Shown piece after piece: positions 34,679 through 46,460 of a stretch of DNA of 64,000 nt. A program made the position numbers and the translations under genes. Within the stretch, counting starts at the first letter, position 1. The number at the start of each line of letters is the position of its first letter. The notes under the pieces were generated by a model, which saw only the letters and a list, made by a program, of their open reading frames with translations, was not told where the DNA came from and ran no database searches. The stretch comes from Cupriavidus sp. YR651 (GTDB lineage: Bacteria > Pseudomonadota > Gammaproteobacteria > Burkholderiales > Burkholderiaceae), in assembly GCF_900101625.1 (NCBI RefSeq), contig NZ_FMYZ01000008.1, forward strand, positions 124,001 to 188,000. The letters run 5' to 3'.

Positions 34679-35674
34679 ATGCCATCCGAACACGTCCCGG
34701 GACCTACCGACAACGCCCCGCCGCGACCGGCGCGCGGCCGCTGGTTGCCCGACCGCCACACCGCGGCGCGCACCGCGCGCGTGTTATCGGCCGCCCTCCA
34801 GTCCTGGCTGGACCATCGCGCGGCCAGCAAGGGTGCGGCACTTTCCTTCTACATGCTCTTCTCGATGGCGCCGATCCTGGTGCTGGTGATTTCCATCGCC
34901 GGCATCTTCTTCGGCGCCGAGGCGGCGCGCGGCGAAATCTTCGCCCAGTTGAACGGACTGGTTGGCGAGAAAGGCGCCGCGGCCATCCAGCAGATCCTGG
35001 CAGCCACGCACCGCGCGGGCGGCAGCGGCATGGCCGCCGCGATCGCCACCGGCATCCTCTTCCTCGGCGCGACGAGCGCATTCGCCGAACTCAAGAGCAG
35101 CCTGGACGATATCTGGCACGCGCCGCCGCCGGCGGGCGCAGGCTGGCAACAGTTGTTGCGCGCCCGGTTGCTGTCGTTCAGCCTCGTGCTGGTCCTGGCG
35201 TTCATGCTGCTGGTGTCGCTGATCGTCAACGCCGCGCTGGCCGTGGTGGACCGCTTCTGGGGGCGGCTCTGGACCGCGTCCTGGTTCGCGCCCGTGGCGG
35301 ACATCCTTTCCACCGCGTTTTCGTTTGCGGTCGTCACGGCCCTGTTTGCCGTGATCTTCAAGATGCTGCCCAACGCCCGCATCGCCTGGCGCGATGTGAC
35401 GATGGGCGCGGTCATTACCGCGCTGCTGTTTGCCGTGGGCAAGCGGCTGATCGGCCTCTATCTGGGCAACAGTGCCGTGGCGTCGTCGTACGGCGCCGCC
35501 GGATCGCTGGTGGCGCTGATGCTCTGGGTGTATTACTCGGCGCAGATTTTCTTCTTCGGCGCCGAGTTGACGCGCCAGTACGCCCTGCAGTTCGGCAGCC
35601 TGCGTGGCCACGATCCCGCCAAAGAGAACCAGGCGGCCGCTGCCGGCGCCCCGCCGGCGGCCGCGAACCGGTAA
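34679..35674 (+). CDS. YihY/BrkB family membrane protein
   Basis: A 331-residue inner-membrane protein with six hydrophobic segments. Family features include KGAALSFYMLFSMAPILVLV near the N terminus and ASSYGAAGSLVALMLWVYYS with FFFGAELTRQ near the C terminus. The family was once called ribonuclease BN by mistake; its true role, perhaps transport or envelope maintenance, is unsettled. The N-terminal 40 residues are Pro/Arg-rich and cytoplasmic. No strong ribosome-binding site precedes the ATG at 34679. Confidence 0.9.
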   Translation: MPSEHVPGPTDNAPPRPARGRWLPDRHTAARTARVLSAALQSWLDHRAASKGAALSFYMLFSMAPILVLVISIAGIFFGAEAARGEIFAQLNGLVGEKGAAAIQQILAATHRAGGSGMAAAIATGILFLGATSAFAELKSSLDDIWHAPPPAGAGWQQLLRARLLSFSLVLVLAFMLLVSLIVNAALAVVDRFWGRLWTASWFAPVADILSTAFSFAVVTALFAVIFKMLPNARIAWRDVTMGAVITALLFAVGKRLIGLYLGNSAVASSYGAAGSLVALMLWVYYSAQIFFFGAELTRQYALQFGSLRGHDPAKENQAAAAGAPPAAANR

Positions 35675-35804
35675 AATAGCCGCCCATTCCCCTGTGCCCG
35701 CCGTTGCGGCGCCCGCCCATCCCGGCGCCGGTGCCGGTTTGCGGCTGTTGTAGCGCCGGGCCCCATCCACAGTTCCTGCCTGTCAGACACCAGATCCCGC
35801 TGCC

Positions 35805-37397
35805 GTGAGCTCGCTCGTTTCCGAAATTTCGCGTCGTCGCACCTTCGCCATCATCTCCCACCCCGACGCGGGTAAGACCACCCTGACCGAAAAGCTGCTG
35901 TGGTTCGGCGGCGCGATCCAGGTTGCCGGCGAAGTCCGCGCGCGCAAGGCCGACCGCCACGCCACGTCCGACTGGATGGAGCTGGAAAAGCAGCGCGGCA
36001 TTTCGGTGACGTCGTCGGTGATGCAGTTCCCGTACCGCCGGCGCCCGGACGTCCCCGAGAACATCGTCAACCTGCTCGACACACCGGGCCACGAGGATTT
36101 TTCCGAGGATACGTACCGGACGCTGACGGCCGTGGACTCCGCGGTGATGGTGATCGACTCCGTCAACGGCGTGGAAGCGCAGACCATCAAGCTGCTGAAC
36201 GTGTGCCGCCTGCGCGACACGCCGATCCTGACGTTCATCAACAAGCTGGACCGCGAAGGTCGCTCGCCGATCGAGTTGCTCGATGAAATCGAGGACGTGC
36301 TGAAGATCCAGTGCGCACCGATGACGTGGCCAATCGGCATGGGCAAGGCGTTCCGCGGCGTGTATCACCTGATCGACGACAAGGTGCAGCTGTTCGACCC
36401 GAAGGGCGAGAAGGGCACGGCCGCCATCCTCGACGGGCTGGACAATCCGGAACTCGACCGCATGCTGGGCAGCCAGGCCGACGAGCTGCGCGTGGAGATC
36501 GAACTCGTGCGTGGTGCCTCGCATACGTTCGACAAGGAGGCGTTCCTGTCCGGCAAGCAGACGCCGGTCTACTTCGGCTCGGCCATCAACAACTTCGGCG
36601 TGCAGTCGATGCTCGACGCGCTGTGCGAGCTGTCGCCGCCGCCGCTGGCACGGCAGACGGATACGCGCGTGGTGGAGCCGCAGGAGCCCAAGTTCACGGG
36701 CTTCGTGTTCAAGATCCAGGCCAATATGGACCCGCGCCACCGTGACCGCATTGCGTTCGTGCGCGTGTGCTCCGGCAAGTTTGACCGCGGCATGAAGCTG
36801 CTGCACGTGTCGGCCGGCAAGACCGTGGCGATCAACAACGCCATCACCTTCATGGCGCAGGACCGCAACACGACCGAAGAGGCGTACGCCGGGGACATCA
36901 TCGGCGTGCCCAACCACGGCACGATCCGCCTGGGCGATGTCTTTACCGAAGGCGAATCGCTCAAGTTCACGGGCATTCCGTCATTCGCGCCCGAGTTCTT
37001 CCGCCGCGCACGCCTGAACAACCCGCTCAAGGTCAAGCAGCTGCAGAAGGGTTTGCAGCAGCTGGCGGAAGAGGGCGCCACGCAGATGTTCCGTCCCCTC
37101 GCGTCCAACGATCTGGTGCTGGGCGCCGTGGGTATCCTGCAGTTCGATGTGGTGGCCCACCGGCTGGAGCATGAATACGGCGTGGACGCCATTTTCGAAT
37201 CGCACGAATGCGCCACGGCCCGCTGGCTGAAGGGCGATTCGGCAGAGATCGAGAAGCTGATCGAAAAGGCCGGCCACAACGTCGCGCTGGATGGCGCGGG
37301 CGACCACGTGTACCTGGCGCCGAGCATGGTGAACCTGCGCCTGACGCAGGAGCGCTTCCCGAACCTGCAGTTCCTGGAGACGCGCGAGATCGTCTGA
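35805..37397 (+). CDS. prfC: Peptide chain release factor 3 (RF3)
   Basis: A 530-residue translational GTPase that removes RF1 and RF2 from the ribosome after peptide release. G1 is [11 protein letters not shown] near residue 20, G3 is DTPGHEDF and G4 is NKLDRE; domain II and the C-terminal RF3 domain are complete. The start is GTG at 35805. It is full length for the family. Placing a translation factor gene on the secondary replicon is typical of the chromid state. Confidence 0.97.
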   Translation: MSSLVSEISRRRTFAIISHPDAGKTTLTEKLLWFGGAIQVAGEVRARKADRHATSDWMELEKQRGISVTSSVMQFPYRRRPDVPENIVNLLDTPGHEDFSEDTYRTLTAVDSAVMVIDSVNGVEAQTIKLLNVCRLRDTPILTFINKLDREGRSPIELLDEIEDVLKIQCAPMTWPIGMGKAFRGVYHLIDDKVQLFDPKGEKGTAAILDGLDNPELDRMLGSQADELRVEIELVRGASHTFDKEAFLSGKQTPVYFGSAINNFGVQSMLDALCELSPPPLARQTDTRVVEPQEPKFTGFVFKIQANMDPRHRDRIAFVRVCSGKFDRGMKLLHVSAGKTVAINNAITFMAQDRNTTEEAYAGDIIGVPNHGTIRLGDVFTEGESLKFTGIPSFAPEFFRRARLNNPLKVKQLQKGLQQLAEEGATQMFRPLASNDLVLGAVGILQFDVVAHRLEHEYGVDAIFESHECATARWLKGDSAEIEKLIEKAGHNVALDGAGDHVYLAPSMVNLRLTQERFPNLQFLETREIV

Positions 37398-37419
37398 TCC
37401 GAGGCACCGCCAGAAAGCA

Positions 37420-37455
37420 AGACGGCCCGCAGTTCACACTGCGGGCCGTTTTCTT
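37420..37455 (+). terminator. Rho-independent terminator of prfC
   Basis: ACGGCCCGCAG pairs with CTGCGGGCCGT and is followed by TTTTCTTTT. Confidence 0.92.
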
Positions 37456-37531
37456 TTCCAGCACTCTGGTTGCGGGCTTGCCGGCCTCCCTGCGTGTTGG
37501 AGGAGGACGTCGCCGTCCCCCGCCGCCGCCA

Positions 37532-39724
37532 TCAGTACGCCAGCGACGCCTGGATATAGAACGTGCGCGGCTGGCCCACGTACTTGCCCGAGTTGTTGTC
37601 GGTCGATCGCGTGAAGTAGCGGCGGTCGAACACGTTCTTGACGCCGACGGCCAGCTTCAGGTTCTGCGCCGACTTGCCGAAGTCGTAGCCGAAACGCATG
37701 TTCATCAGCGCGTAGCCGGGGATGTCGCCCAGCGCGCCGTTCGCGGACTCCGCGGTCTGGTACGTCGTTGAGCTGGCTGGATCGCCCGGCGAACGCTGCT
37801 TCGATTGCGCGAAGCCATCGACATTGACCGACCAGCGGTTGCGCGCATAGCGCATGCCCAGCGTGGCCACGTGGCGCGAGTAGAACGGCAGGTCGCGGCC
37901 GGCGAAGCTGCCCTGCTGGTAGTAGGCATCCGTGAAGGTGTACGTGGCGTACGCCGACAGGCCGGCCAGCGTCGTCGACAGTGCGCCAAAGTCATAGCGC
38001 AGCGCCGACTCGATACCCCGGTGCGTGGTCGCGCCCAGGTTCGTCCATGCGTCCGGCGCGCCACCCGTGCCGCCGCGCAGTTGCAGCTCGTCGTCGAAGT
38101 CGATGTTGAACAGCGTCAGTTCGCCGCCAAAGCCATTGATGCTGTCGAAGTGGGTGCCGACCTCATATGTCTTGGCTTTTTCCGGCGTCAGGCCGTTGGT
38201 GGTCGACGCGATCTGGAAGTACTGCAGCGGGCCGAACGACACGCCGGCGTTGGCGAAAGCGGTCCACTTGTCGGTGATGTGGTACATCACCGACACCGAC
38301 GGCAGCGGCTCGTTGGACGACACGTCCGTCCGCACATTGGTGAACCGGTCGGTCAGGTTGGAGCGGATGAATTCGTAGCGCAGGCCCGGCGTGATCGTCC
38401 AGTTGCCGATATTGATGGTGTCGTCGATGTACACCGCATTGGCCGTGGTGCCGCCCGTGCGCCACTGATACACCGGTGCGGACAGGTCGGGCGCGAAGAC
38501 CGTGCCCGGCGTGTAGAACGCGGTGCGCGTGGCTTGTTCGTCGCTGGACTCGCGCAGGTAACGGTAGCCGACGCTCACTTCGTTGCTGATGCTGCCGGTG
38601 CGGAACAGTTGCGAGTAGCGCGGCTCGATGGCGAACACGTGGTAATTGCGCGGTGCCGTGGTCAGGCGACGTTGCGCGGCCTGGGCACCCGTGCCCTGCT
38701 GCTCGATGGTGCTGCCACGGAAGCTGTCCGTGTAGTACGTCAGCACCTCGAACTTGCGGTTGGCGTCGTTATGCGAATACTTGAGCGAAATATCCGAGCG
38801 GCGGCCGGAGAAGTCGTCATACGGGCGCGTCGACTGGAACGGGTTGGCCGCATATTGCGCGCTGGTCAGGCCGCCCGGCATGCCGGCGTGCGCCTCGTAG
38901 TAGTGGAAGGCCGCCGAGATCTCGTCGGTCTTGGAGATCCGCAGGCCGCCCTTGAGCATCAGGTCGTCGATATCGACGTAGTCATTGCTCTCGCGGTAGC
39001 CGTTGCCATGCACGCCCGAATACAGCAGCGCGCCGCCGAGGCCCTGTTCGTTGGTGCCGCCGATGAATGCCGTCGGGTTGGCCTTGGCATTGCCGCCGTG
39101 GCTGTAGATGTCGGTTTCGATGGAGGCGTCGGCCGCGAACGTCTTCGGAATCGGGCGCGATACGAAGTTGATGATGCCGCCCACGTTCTGCGGACCGTAG
39201 CGCACGGAACCGGCGCCGCGCACCACGTCGATCGCCTCCAGGTTGCCCAGCGACAGCGGTGCCATCGAGAGTTGCGGCTGGCCGTAGGGGGCCACCGCCA
39301 GCGGCACGCCGTCCATCAGGATTGTCGAACGCGGCGACAGGCGCGACGTCAGCCCGCGCACGCCCACGTTCAGCGAGATATCGCTGCCGCCAGTGCCGTT
39401 GCTTTCCTGCACTTGCACGCCCGGTACGCGGCGCAGGATGTCGCGCACGTTGTTGGCGCCCGTCTCGGTGATCGCTTCGCGGTCGACAATCGTGCGTGCG
39501 CCCGGATGCTCAAGAACCTTTTCCTCATTGGGTGCTTCCAGCCAGTTGCCGACGACGGTCACCGCGTTGAGGGTGGTGCCGGAAGCCGGAGCCGCAGCCG
39601 GTGCGGAGGCAGGCGCCGGAGTGTCTCCGGCGGCAGGGGTTGCGGTTTGGGCCGCGGCGGGAATGGAGAGGCAGAGCAGGGCGACGCCGGTGGCGCCGAG
39701 GGTCAGACGGAAAGCGGGCAGCAC
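37532..39724 (-). CDS. TonB-dependent receptor, FecA-like siderophore type
   Basis: A 730-residue outer-membrane receptor predicted to import an iron chelate with energy from TonB. It begins with a signal peptide ending near PAAAQT (GTG start at 39724). An Ala/Pro linker and the TonB-box-like NAVTVVG follow. The plug domain has RRVPGVQVQE and the conserved VRGAGSVRYGPQNVGGIINF. The barrel ends in FYIQASLAY with the aromatic C terminus needed for insertion. An 11-bp inverted repeat in the upstream region fits Fur control. Opposite, an EntS-like exporter and an AraC regulator suggest one iron-uptake unit, although no siderophore synthetase is in the window. Confidence 0.93.
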   Translation of the reverse strand: MLPAFRLTLGATGVALLCLSIPAAAQTATPAAGDTPAPASAPAAAPASGTTLNAVTVVGNWLEAPNEEKVLEHPGARTIVDREAITETGANNVRDILRRVPGVQVQESNGTGGSDISLNVGVRGLTSRLSPRSTILMDGVPLAVAPYGQPQLSMAPLSLGNLEAIDVVRGAGSVRYGPQNVGGIINFVSRPIPKTFAADASIETDIYSHGGNAKANPTAFIGGTNEQGLGGALLYSGVHGNGYRESNDYVDIDDLMLKGGLRISKTDEISAAFHYYEAHAGMPGGLTSAQYAANPFQSTRPYDDFSGRRSDISLKYSHNDANRKFEVLTYYTDSFRGSTIEQQGTGAQAAQRRLTTAPRNYHVFAIEPRYSQLFRTGSISNEVSVGYRYLRESSDEQATRTAFYTPGTVFAPDLSAPVYQWRTGGTTANAVYIDDTINIGNWTITPGLRYEFIRSNLTDRFTNVRTDVSSNEPLPSVSVMYHITDKWTAFANAGVSFGPLQYFQIASTTNGLTPEKAKTYEVGTHFDSINGFGGELTLFNIDFDDELQLRGGTGGAPDAWTNLGATTHRGIESALRYDFGALSTTLAGLSAYATYTFTDAYYQQGSFAGRDLPFYSRHVATLGMRYARNRWSVNVDGFAQSKQRSPGDPASSTTYQTAESANGALGDIPGYALMNMRFGYDFGKSAQNLKLAVGVKNVFDRRYFTRSTDNNSGKYVGQPRTFYIQASLAY

Positions 39725-40067
39725 GATCAGGAATCCAGGAAAGCCAGCAACAAGTGTTTTTTGGTGTACGAATCAACAATTCGATCTACCGAGGGTGCGG
39801 ATTATAAATACGAATGATTCGCAAAAACATCTGACTGGATCAAATTTGTGTCTGACCTGTGGTATTCATGCATCAACTTAGATACATGGAGGCGCCGCCG
39901 CCCGGGCACGGGCTCGGCTAAAATTCCCTGCTTTGCCTGAGGACGCTTGTCCCGGGCGCCTTCGGACAGTCTGACGCGGCTCCGTTTGCCGTCGTCATAT
40001 GACTAAAGAGGCATTTTTGGCCTCCCGTCCTGCTCATCGTGCGTGTCGTGACGCACCCATACGCCCC
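39725..40067. promoter_or_regulatory. Divergent TonB receptor / MFS promoter region
   Basis: A 343-bp gap with a lower-GC core near 39770-39850. CGAAT and ATTCG face each other around one base at 39811-39821 (AAATACGAATGATTCGCAAA), which resembles half of a Fur box, so iron regulation is likely but unproven. Confidence 0.5.
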
Positions 40068-41324
40068 ATGTCCACCGCCACACCGCTGCCGGCCGCCGAG
40101 CCGGACACCGTTTTCCGCGATCCTGCCTTCCGGCATTTCTGGTTCGCCCGCCTGTGCACGACCATCGGGTACCAGATCTTCACGGTGGCGGTGGGGTGGC
40201 AGATGTACGACCTGACGCGCGACGCCTTCATGCTCGGCATGGTCGGGCTGGTGCAGTTCCTGCCCTCGATCGTGCTGCTGCTGATGTCCGGTCACGTGGC
40301 GGACCGCTTCGATCGCCGGCTGATCGTGCGCACATGCCAGGCGCTGGAGGCCGTGATTGCCGTGGCGATGGCCGTGGCCAGCTTCTCGGGCTGGGTCACC
40401 CGCGAGCACATCTTTGTCTTCGTGGCGCTGATCGGCGCATGCCGTGCCTTCGAGACCCCCACGCTGCAGGCGTTGCTGCCGAGCGTGGTGACCCCGCGCC
40501 AGTTGCCGCGTGCCGTGGCGTTGTCGAGTTCGGCCGGGCAGACCGCCATCATCATCGGACCGGCGCTGGGCGGGTTTGCCTACGTGGCCGGGCCGGGCGT
40601 GGTCTATTCGATCAGCGCCGCGCTGTTCGCCATCGCCGCGATCCTGGTGGCGACGCTCAAGCTGCGCCAGGCCGCCCAGCGCCTGACTACGCCGGTCAGC
40701 CTCAAGACGTTGTTTGCCGGCTTTACCTATATCCGCAGCCACCAGGTGCTGCTGGGCGCGGTGTCGCTGGATCTGTTCGCGGTGCTGCTGGGCGGTGCCA
40801 CCGCGCTGCTGCCGATCTATGCGCGCGACATCCTCCATACCGGCCCGTGGGGCCTGGGCCTGCTGCGCTCGGCGCCGGCCATCGGTGCGCTGGTCACGGC
40901 GCTCTGGCTGGCCCGGCATCCGCTCAACCGGCGCGTGGGCCGCGTGATGTTCGGCGCGGTGGCCCTCTTCGGCGCGGCGACGATGGTGTTTGGCATTTCG
41001 CATTGGTTGCCGCTGTCGATGGGCGCGCTGGTGGTGCTGGGCGCCTCGGACATGATCAGCGTGGTCGTGCGCCAGACGCTGGTGCAGCTCGATACCCCCG
41101 ATGACATGCGAGGCCGGGTTGGCGCCGTCAACTCGGTTTTTATCGGCGCGTCCAACCAGCTCGGCGAATTCGAATCCGGCGTCACCGCCGCGTTTCTCGG
41201 CCCCGTGGGGGCGGTGATGCTGGGCGGCGCGGGCACGCTGCTGGTGGTGGCCGCGTGGATGCGGCTGTTCCCGGCGCTGGCCACGCGAGACCGCCTCCAT
41301 GACCATCCCGCGCAAGCGCGCTGA
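40068..41324 (+). CDS. MFS transporter, EntS-like
   Basis: A 418-residue inner-membrane permease with 12 predicted segments, of the family that includes the enterobactin exporter EntS. It opens FRDPAFRHFWFARLCTTIGY and has the loop motif SGHVADRFDRRLIV after segment 2. The start at 40068 (MSTATPL) is chosen by analogy; an ATG at 39999 gives 23 more residues, and neither has a clear ribosome-binding site. Being divergent from a TonB siderophore receptor, export of a siderophore is a fair guess; drug export is the alternative. Confidence 0.85.
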   Translation: MSTATPLPAAEPDTVFRDPAFRHFWFARLCTTIGYQIFTVAVGWQMYDLTRDAFMLGMVGLVQFLPSIVLLLMSGHVADRFDRRLIVRTCQALEAVIAVAMAVASFSGWVTREHIFVFVALIGACRAFETPTLQALLPSVVTPRQLPRAVALSSSAGQTAIIIGPALGGFAYVAGPGVVYSISAALFAIAAILVATLKLRQAAQRLTTPVSLKTLFAGFTYIRSHQVLLGAVSLDLFAVLLGGATALLPIYARDILHTGPWGLGLLRSAPAIGALVTALWLARHPLNRRVGRVMFGAVALFGAATMVFGISHWLPLSMGALVVLGASDMISVVVRQTLVQLDTPDDMRGRVGAVNSVFIGASNQLGEFESGVTAAFLGPVGAVMLGGAGTLLVVAAWMRLFPALATRDRLHDHPAQAR

Positions 41325-41354
41325 CGTGCGTCGGACCTGTCCGCGTGGAGGAAG

Positions 41355-41377
41355 GGGCGGCCTGGCCGCCTTTTTCT
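41355..41377 (+). terminator. Rho-independent terminator of the MFS gene
   Basis: GGCGGCC pairs with GGCCGCC around a single-base loop and is followed by TTTTT. A consensus iteron follows 11 bp later. Confidence 0.85.
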
Positions 41378-41387
41378 CAGACCGGAG

Positions 41388-41403
41388 CGTACCCGTTTCT
41401 GCG
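41388..41403 (+). repeat. Solo origin-type iteron (consensus)
   Basis: Exact CGTACCCGTTTCTGCG between the MFS terminator and the AraC-type gene, about 13 kb from the array; unlike the other distal right-hand copies it points in the array direction. Confidence 0.9.
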
Positions 41404-41521
41404 TGCGATCCGCGTGCCCGCATTGCTCCCCACATCGTCCCCCACATCGCCCCCCAAATCGCCTGCCGCATTGCCCGCCGCATTGCCCACGTTCGCACGG
41501 CAGTCGCGCTATAGTCCCGCC

Positions 41522-42439
41522 ATGCCGGACGCCTCCACGCCCCTCGACGGCAATGCCGTGTTCTCCGCACTCACGCAGTCGCGTGCGTCGCTGGAGCGCG
41601 CGTGCGCACTGGGCGATGGCCTGGGCCTCGCGCTCTGGCGCAACCGCCACGACGACACCGCCTACGCGCGTCCGGGTCACCATACGATGTCGGTCTACCT
41701 CGAGGGCGGCTATTCGACGTATCGCCGCGATGCCCCCGACCGCAAGGGCGCGCCGGACCGCGTCTGCCTGTTGCCCGCCGAGCATGAGTCGCGCTGGCAT
41801 GTGGGCGGCACTCAGCGCTTCCTGCATCTCTACTTCCAGCCGGAGCACCTGGCCTGGCATTGCGTGCGCGTGCTCGATACGGAGCCTCGGGCGTTGCAGT
41901 TGCAGGACCGCCTGTTTGCCGAAGACGATACGCTCGTCGCGCTGAGCCGCAGGCTGGTGGCGCTCGACTGGCGCGATCCGGATGCGCGCATGGTCGGCAA
42001 TGCGATGGCGCATGAGGCCGTGACGCATCTGCTGCGCTCGCATGGCGCGCGCAAGCCACTGACCGACTGGCGCGGCGGGCTGTCCACCGCCGTGCGCCGC
42101 CGCGTGGCCGACTGGATCCACGCCCATCCGGCCAGCAACCCGACGCTGGGAGAGCTGGCCGCGCTGGCAGACCTTTCCGAATTTCACTTCGCGCGCATGT
42201 TCCGCGTCTCGTTTGGCATGCCGCCGCACGCGTGGGTGCTGCGCGCCCGGCTGGAGCGCGCGCAGTCGATGCTTGGCGATGTGCGACTGTCGCTGCAGCA
42301 GGTTGCGGCCCAGGCGGGATTCGCGTCGCCCAGCCACTTCAACAACCGCTTTCGCGCCGTCTATGGCGCGACGCCAGGCCAATGGCGCGCAGGCCGCGTC
42401 GCGACGATTCCCTCGGCATCGTCAGGCGCCGGACGGTAA
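41522..42439 (+). CDS. AraC-family transcriptional regulator
   Basis: A 305-residue regulator. The N-terminal two thirds are a ligand or dimerisation domain with no clear cupin signature. The C-terminal AraC domain has both helix-turn-helix units: LGELAALADLSEFHFARMFR and LQQVAAQAGFASPSHFNNRF, followed by GATPGQWR. It starts at the ATG at 41522 after a stretch of C-rich repeats. Located after the EntS-like exporter, it may control this transporter or the TonB receptor; AraC regulators that sense siderophores are common beside such genes. Confidence 0.9.
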   Translation: MPDASTPLDGNAVFSALTQSRASLERACALGDGLGLALWRNRHDDTAYARPGHHTMSVYLEGGYSTYRRDAPDRKGAPDRVCLLPAEHESRWHVGGTQRFLHLYFQPEHLAWHCVRVLDTEPRALQLQDRLFAEDDTLVALSRRLVALDWRDPDARMVGNAMAHEAVTHLLRSHGARKPLTDWRGGLSTAVRRRVADWIHAHPASNPTLGELAALADLSEFHFARMFRVSFGMPPHAWVLRARLERAQSMLGDVRLSLQQVAAQAGFASPSHFNNRFRAVYGATPGQWRAGRVATIPSASSGAGR

Positions 42440-42569
42440 GCGCAGGCATTTCCGCCTGCGCGTTTCCCATGCTGTAAAGGCTGCGCGCATGCGCGGCACG
42501 GGGAACGGCCTGGCCGACGGAGTGATGCCGTCGCCGCGCCGGATGCCGGCCATGCAGGTCAACGTTCCA

Positions 42570-42585
42570 CGCAGAAACGGGTACG
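42570..42585 (-). repeat. Solo origin-type iteron (consensus, inverted)
   Basis: CGCAGAAACGGGTACG followed by CTTTGG, in the gap between the convergent AraC and edd genes. Confidence 0.9.
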
Positions 42586-42702
42586 CTTTGGCGGATTGAC
42601 GGGCTGTGACGGGTGGCACTCCTTCGCAATGCGGAGCTGCTCAGCCACAGCGAGGCCGACGCCCGGGACGCCCGCAGGGCACCGCCGCGCTAGCTGGGCT
42701 GA

Positions 42703-44529
42703 TCAGCTTTCCTCGGCAAACAATGAGCACGCGCCGGTCTCGGCCGTGCTCACATGCGCGCGGAACCCCCCGAACAGGTCGCGGCCCACGCCGTGCCGGT
42801 TGGCCGTCAGGTCGGGCCGCTCGATGGGTCGCGCGGCCCATTCCGCCGGGTCCACCTTGACGGTCAGCACGCCCGCCGGCGCGTCCACGCGGACGATGTC
42901 GCCGGTGCGCACCTTGCCGATATCGCCGCCGGTCAGTGCCTCCGGGCACACGTGGATCGCCGCGGGCACCTTGCCCGATGCGCCCGACATGCGCCCGTCC
43001 GTCACCATCGCCACGTGAAAGCCGCGATCCTGCAACAGCGTCAGCGTGGGTGTGAGCTTGTGCAACTCCGGCATGCCGCATGATGCCGGGCCCTGCCACG
43101 GCAGCACGGCCACGAAATCGCGCTCGAGCTCGCCGCGCTTGAAGGCGGCCAGCAGGTCGTCCTGTCGATGGAACACGATGGCCGGCGCCTCCACGACCTG
43201 ATGCTCGGGTTTGACCGCCGAGGTCTTGATGACGCAGCGCCCGAGGTTGCCGGCGAGCAGCTTGATGCCGCCATCCGCCGCAAACGGCTGGTCCGCGGCG
43301 CGGACGATGGTGTCGTCCAGCGTGGTCGCGGGGCCGTCGATCCACGTCAGCTGGCCCTCGCGCAGCACCGGTTCGCGTGTGTAGTCGCCGAGGCCGCGAC
43401 CCACGACCGTGGTCACGTCGTCATGCAGCAGTCCCAGCGACAGCAGCCCGCGGATCACCACGGGCAGTCCGCCCGCCGCCTGGAACTGGTTCACGTCCGC
43501 GCGGCCGTTGGGATACACGCGCGCCAGCAGCGGCACCACGGCGGACAGCTCGTCGAAGTCGTCCCACGTGAGCTGGATGCCCGCCACGCGTGCCATCGCG
43601 ATCAGGTGCAGCGTATGGTTGGTGGAGCCGCCCGTCGCCACCAGGCCGACGACCCCGTTGACAAACGCGCGCTCGTCGAGCACATCGGCAATCGGGGTAT
43701 ACCGGTCGCCGCCATGCACCAGACGCAACGCCTGGCGGGCGGATTCACGCGTCAGCGCCTCGCGCAGCGGCGTATTCGGGTTGACGAAGGCGGTGCCCGG
43801 CAGGTGCAGGCCCATGATCTCCATCAGCATCTGGTTCGAGTTGGCCGTGCCGTAGAACGTACAGGTGCCGGGGCCGTGGTACGACCGGGTCTCGGCCTCC
43901 AGCAGTTCCTCGCGGCCGATCTTGCCTTCGGCGTAGAGCTGGCGGATATGGGCCTTTTCCTCGTTGCCCATGCCCGTGGTCATCGGGCCGCCCGGCACGA
44001 ACACGGCCGGCAGGTGGCCGAACGACAGCGCGCCCATCACCAGCCCGGGCACGATCTTGTCGCACACCCCGAGGTACAGCGCGCCGTCGAACATCTGGTG
44101 CGACAGCGCCACCGCGGTCGCCATCGCAATCACGTCGCGCGAGAACAGCGACAGGTCCATGCCATCCTGGCCCTGCGTCACGCCATCGCACATCGCTGGC
44201 GTGCCCCCCGCGAACTGCGCGGTGCCGCCGGCTTCCAGCGCGGCTTCCTTGAGCCATTGCGGGAACACGGCCAGTGGCTGGTGCGCGGACAGCATGTCGT
44301 TGTAGGCGGACACGATGGCCAGGTTGGGCCGCGCCTGCGCCTTGAGCCGGATCTTGGCGTCCTCGGGCATGGCCGCCACGGCGTGGGCGAGGTTGGTACA
44401 CGACAGATTGGCGCGTTCGACCTTCTGGCCGGCCATGGCACGGGTGCGGTCGAGGTAAGCCTGCCGCGTGGCCGCGCTGCGGGACACGATGCGGGCCGTG
44501 ACCCGTTCAAGGACTGGGTGACGTGGCAT
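42703..44529 (-). CDS. edd: 6-Phosphogluconate dehydratase
   Basis: A 608-residue Entner-Doudoroff enzyme that dehydrates 6-phosphogluconate to 2-keto-3-deoxy-6-phosphogluconate. The ATG at 44529 has AGGAG six bases upstream; the much longer open frame is not coding. Segments that hold the iron-sulfur cluster ligands and active site include [31 protein letters not shown] and [20 protein letters not shown]. Full family length. It is divergent from zwf-pgl-glk, which supply its substrate. The aldolase gene eda is not in the window. Confidence 0.96.
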   Translation of the reverse strand: MPRHPVLERVTARIVSRSAATRQAYLDRTRAMAGQKVERANLSCTNLAHAVAAMPEDAKIRLKAQARPNLAIVSAYNDMLSAHQPLAVFPQWLKEAALEAGGTAQFAGGTPAMCDGVTQGQDGMDLSLFSRDVIAMATAVALSHQMFDGALYLGVCDKIVPGLVMGALSFGHLPAVFVPGGPMTTGMGNEEKAHIRQLYAEGKIGREELLEAETRSYHGPGTCTFYGTANSNQMLMEIMGLHLPGTAFVNPNTPLREALTRESARQALRLVHGGDRYTPIADVLDERAFVNGVVGLVATGGSTNHTLHLIAMARVAGIQLTWDDFDELSAVVPLLARVYPNGRADVNQFQAAGGLPVVIRGLLSLGLLHDDVTTVVGRGLGDYTREPVLREGQLTWIDGPATTLDDTIVRAADQPFAADGGIKLLAGNLGRCVIKTSAVKPEHQVVEAPAIVFHRQDDLLAAFKRGELERDFVAVLPWQGPASCGMPELHKLTPTLTLLQDRGFHVAMVTDGRMSGASGKVPAAIHVCPEALTGGDIGKVRTGDIVRVDAPAGVLTVKVDPAEWAARPIERPDLTANRHGVGRDLFGGFRAHVSTAETGACSLFAEES

Positions 44530-44949
44530 GGAGTTCTCCTGTAGGGCGCTATCAGCGTAGCCGAAAATTCTCCGCTGCGTGACCGCCAGCGCACCGGTGG
44601 CGGGGCCTGCGGCGGGCGTCGTCGACGTCGGCGAATACCAGTGGGATCGATGGCGGACGGGGATGTTCCGGCGCCCCGAGACATGGCGATCCGCGCGGCG
44701 GCCTCGTCGTGAGTCGCGGCGGATTGTGGCAAAAGCCGCACGCGTGTGCGCCGGCCGATGGCGCTTCGGATCCACGCAGAAACGGGTACGCTGCGCGCCG
44801 CATCGTGGTGCCGTGGGCCGCTTTTGCCACCGCGCCGCCGCATCATTTGCGGCACCTTCCCCTGCCCAAGCGGCAGCGAGTGACGTAACATGGCCGGAAC
44901 AAATGCGCCGCCCCGGGGGGCGCTCCCACATCCCCGCAAGGAGCCCAGG
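44530..44949. promoter_or_regulatory. Divergent edd/zwf control region
   Basis: A 420-bp gap holding promoters for both halves of the Entner-Doudoroff genes and an iteron at 44775. I see no HexR-type AT-rich palindrome, and no HexR gene is nearby, so the control differs from that of Pseudomonas. Confidence 0.5.
44775..44790 (-). repeat. Solo origin-type iteron (consensus, inverted)
   Basis: CGCAGAAACGGGTACG in the edd/zwf divergent promoter region, about 16.5 kb from the array. Confidence 0.9.
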
Positions 44950-46404
<1,455 letters not shown>

Positions 46405-46460
46405 TTCGCGGCAGCCCCGACCACCCGACACTCCGACAACCCCGACCAAAGGAACCCGCC

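Noticed and set aside
44530-44949. HexR operator in the edd/zwf region
   Set aside because: No matching AT-rich palindrome was found.
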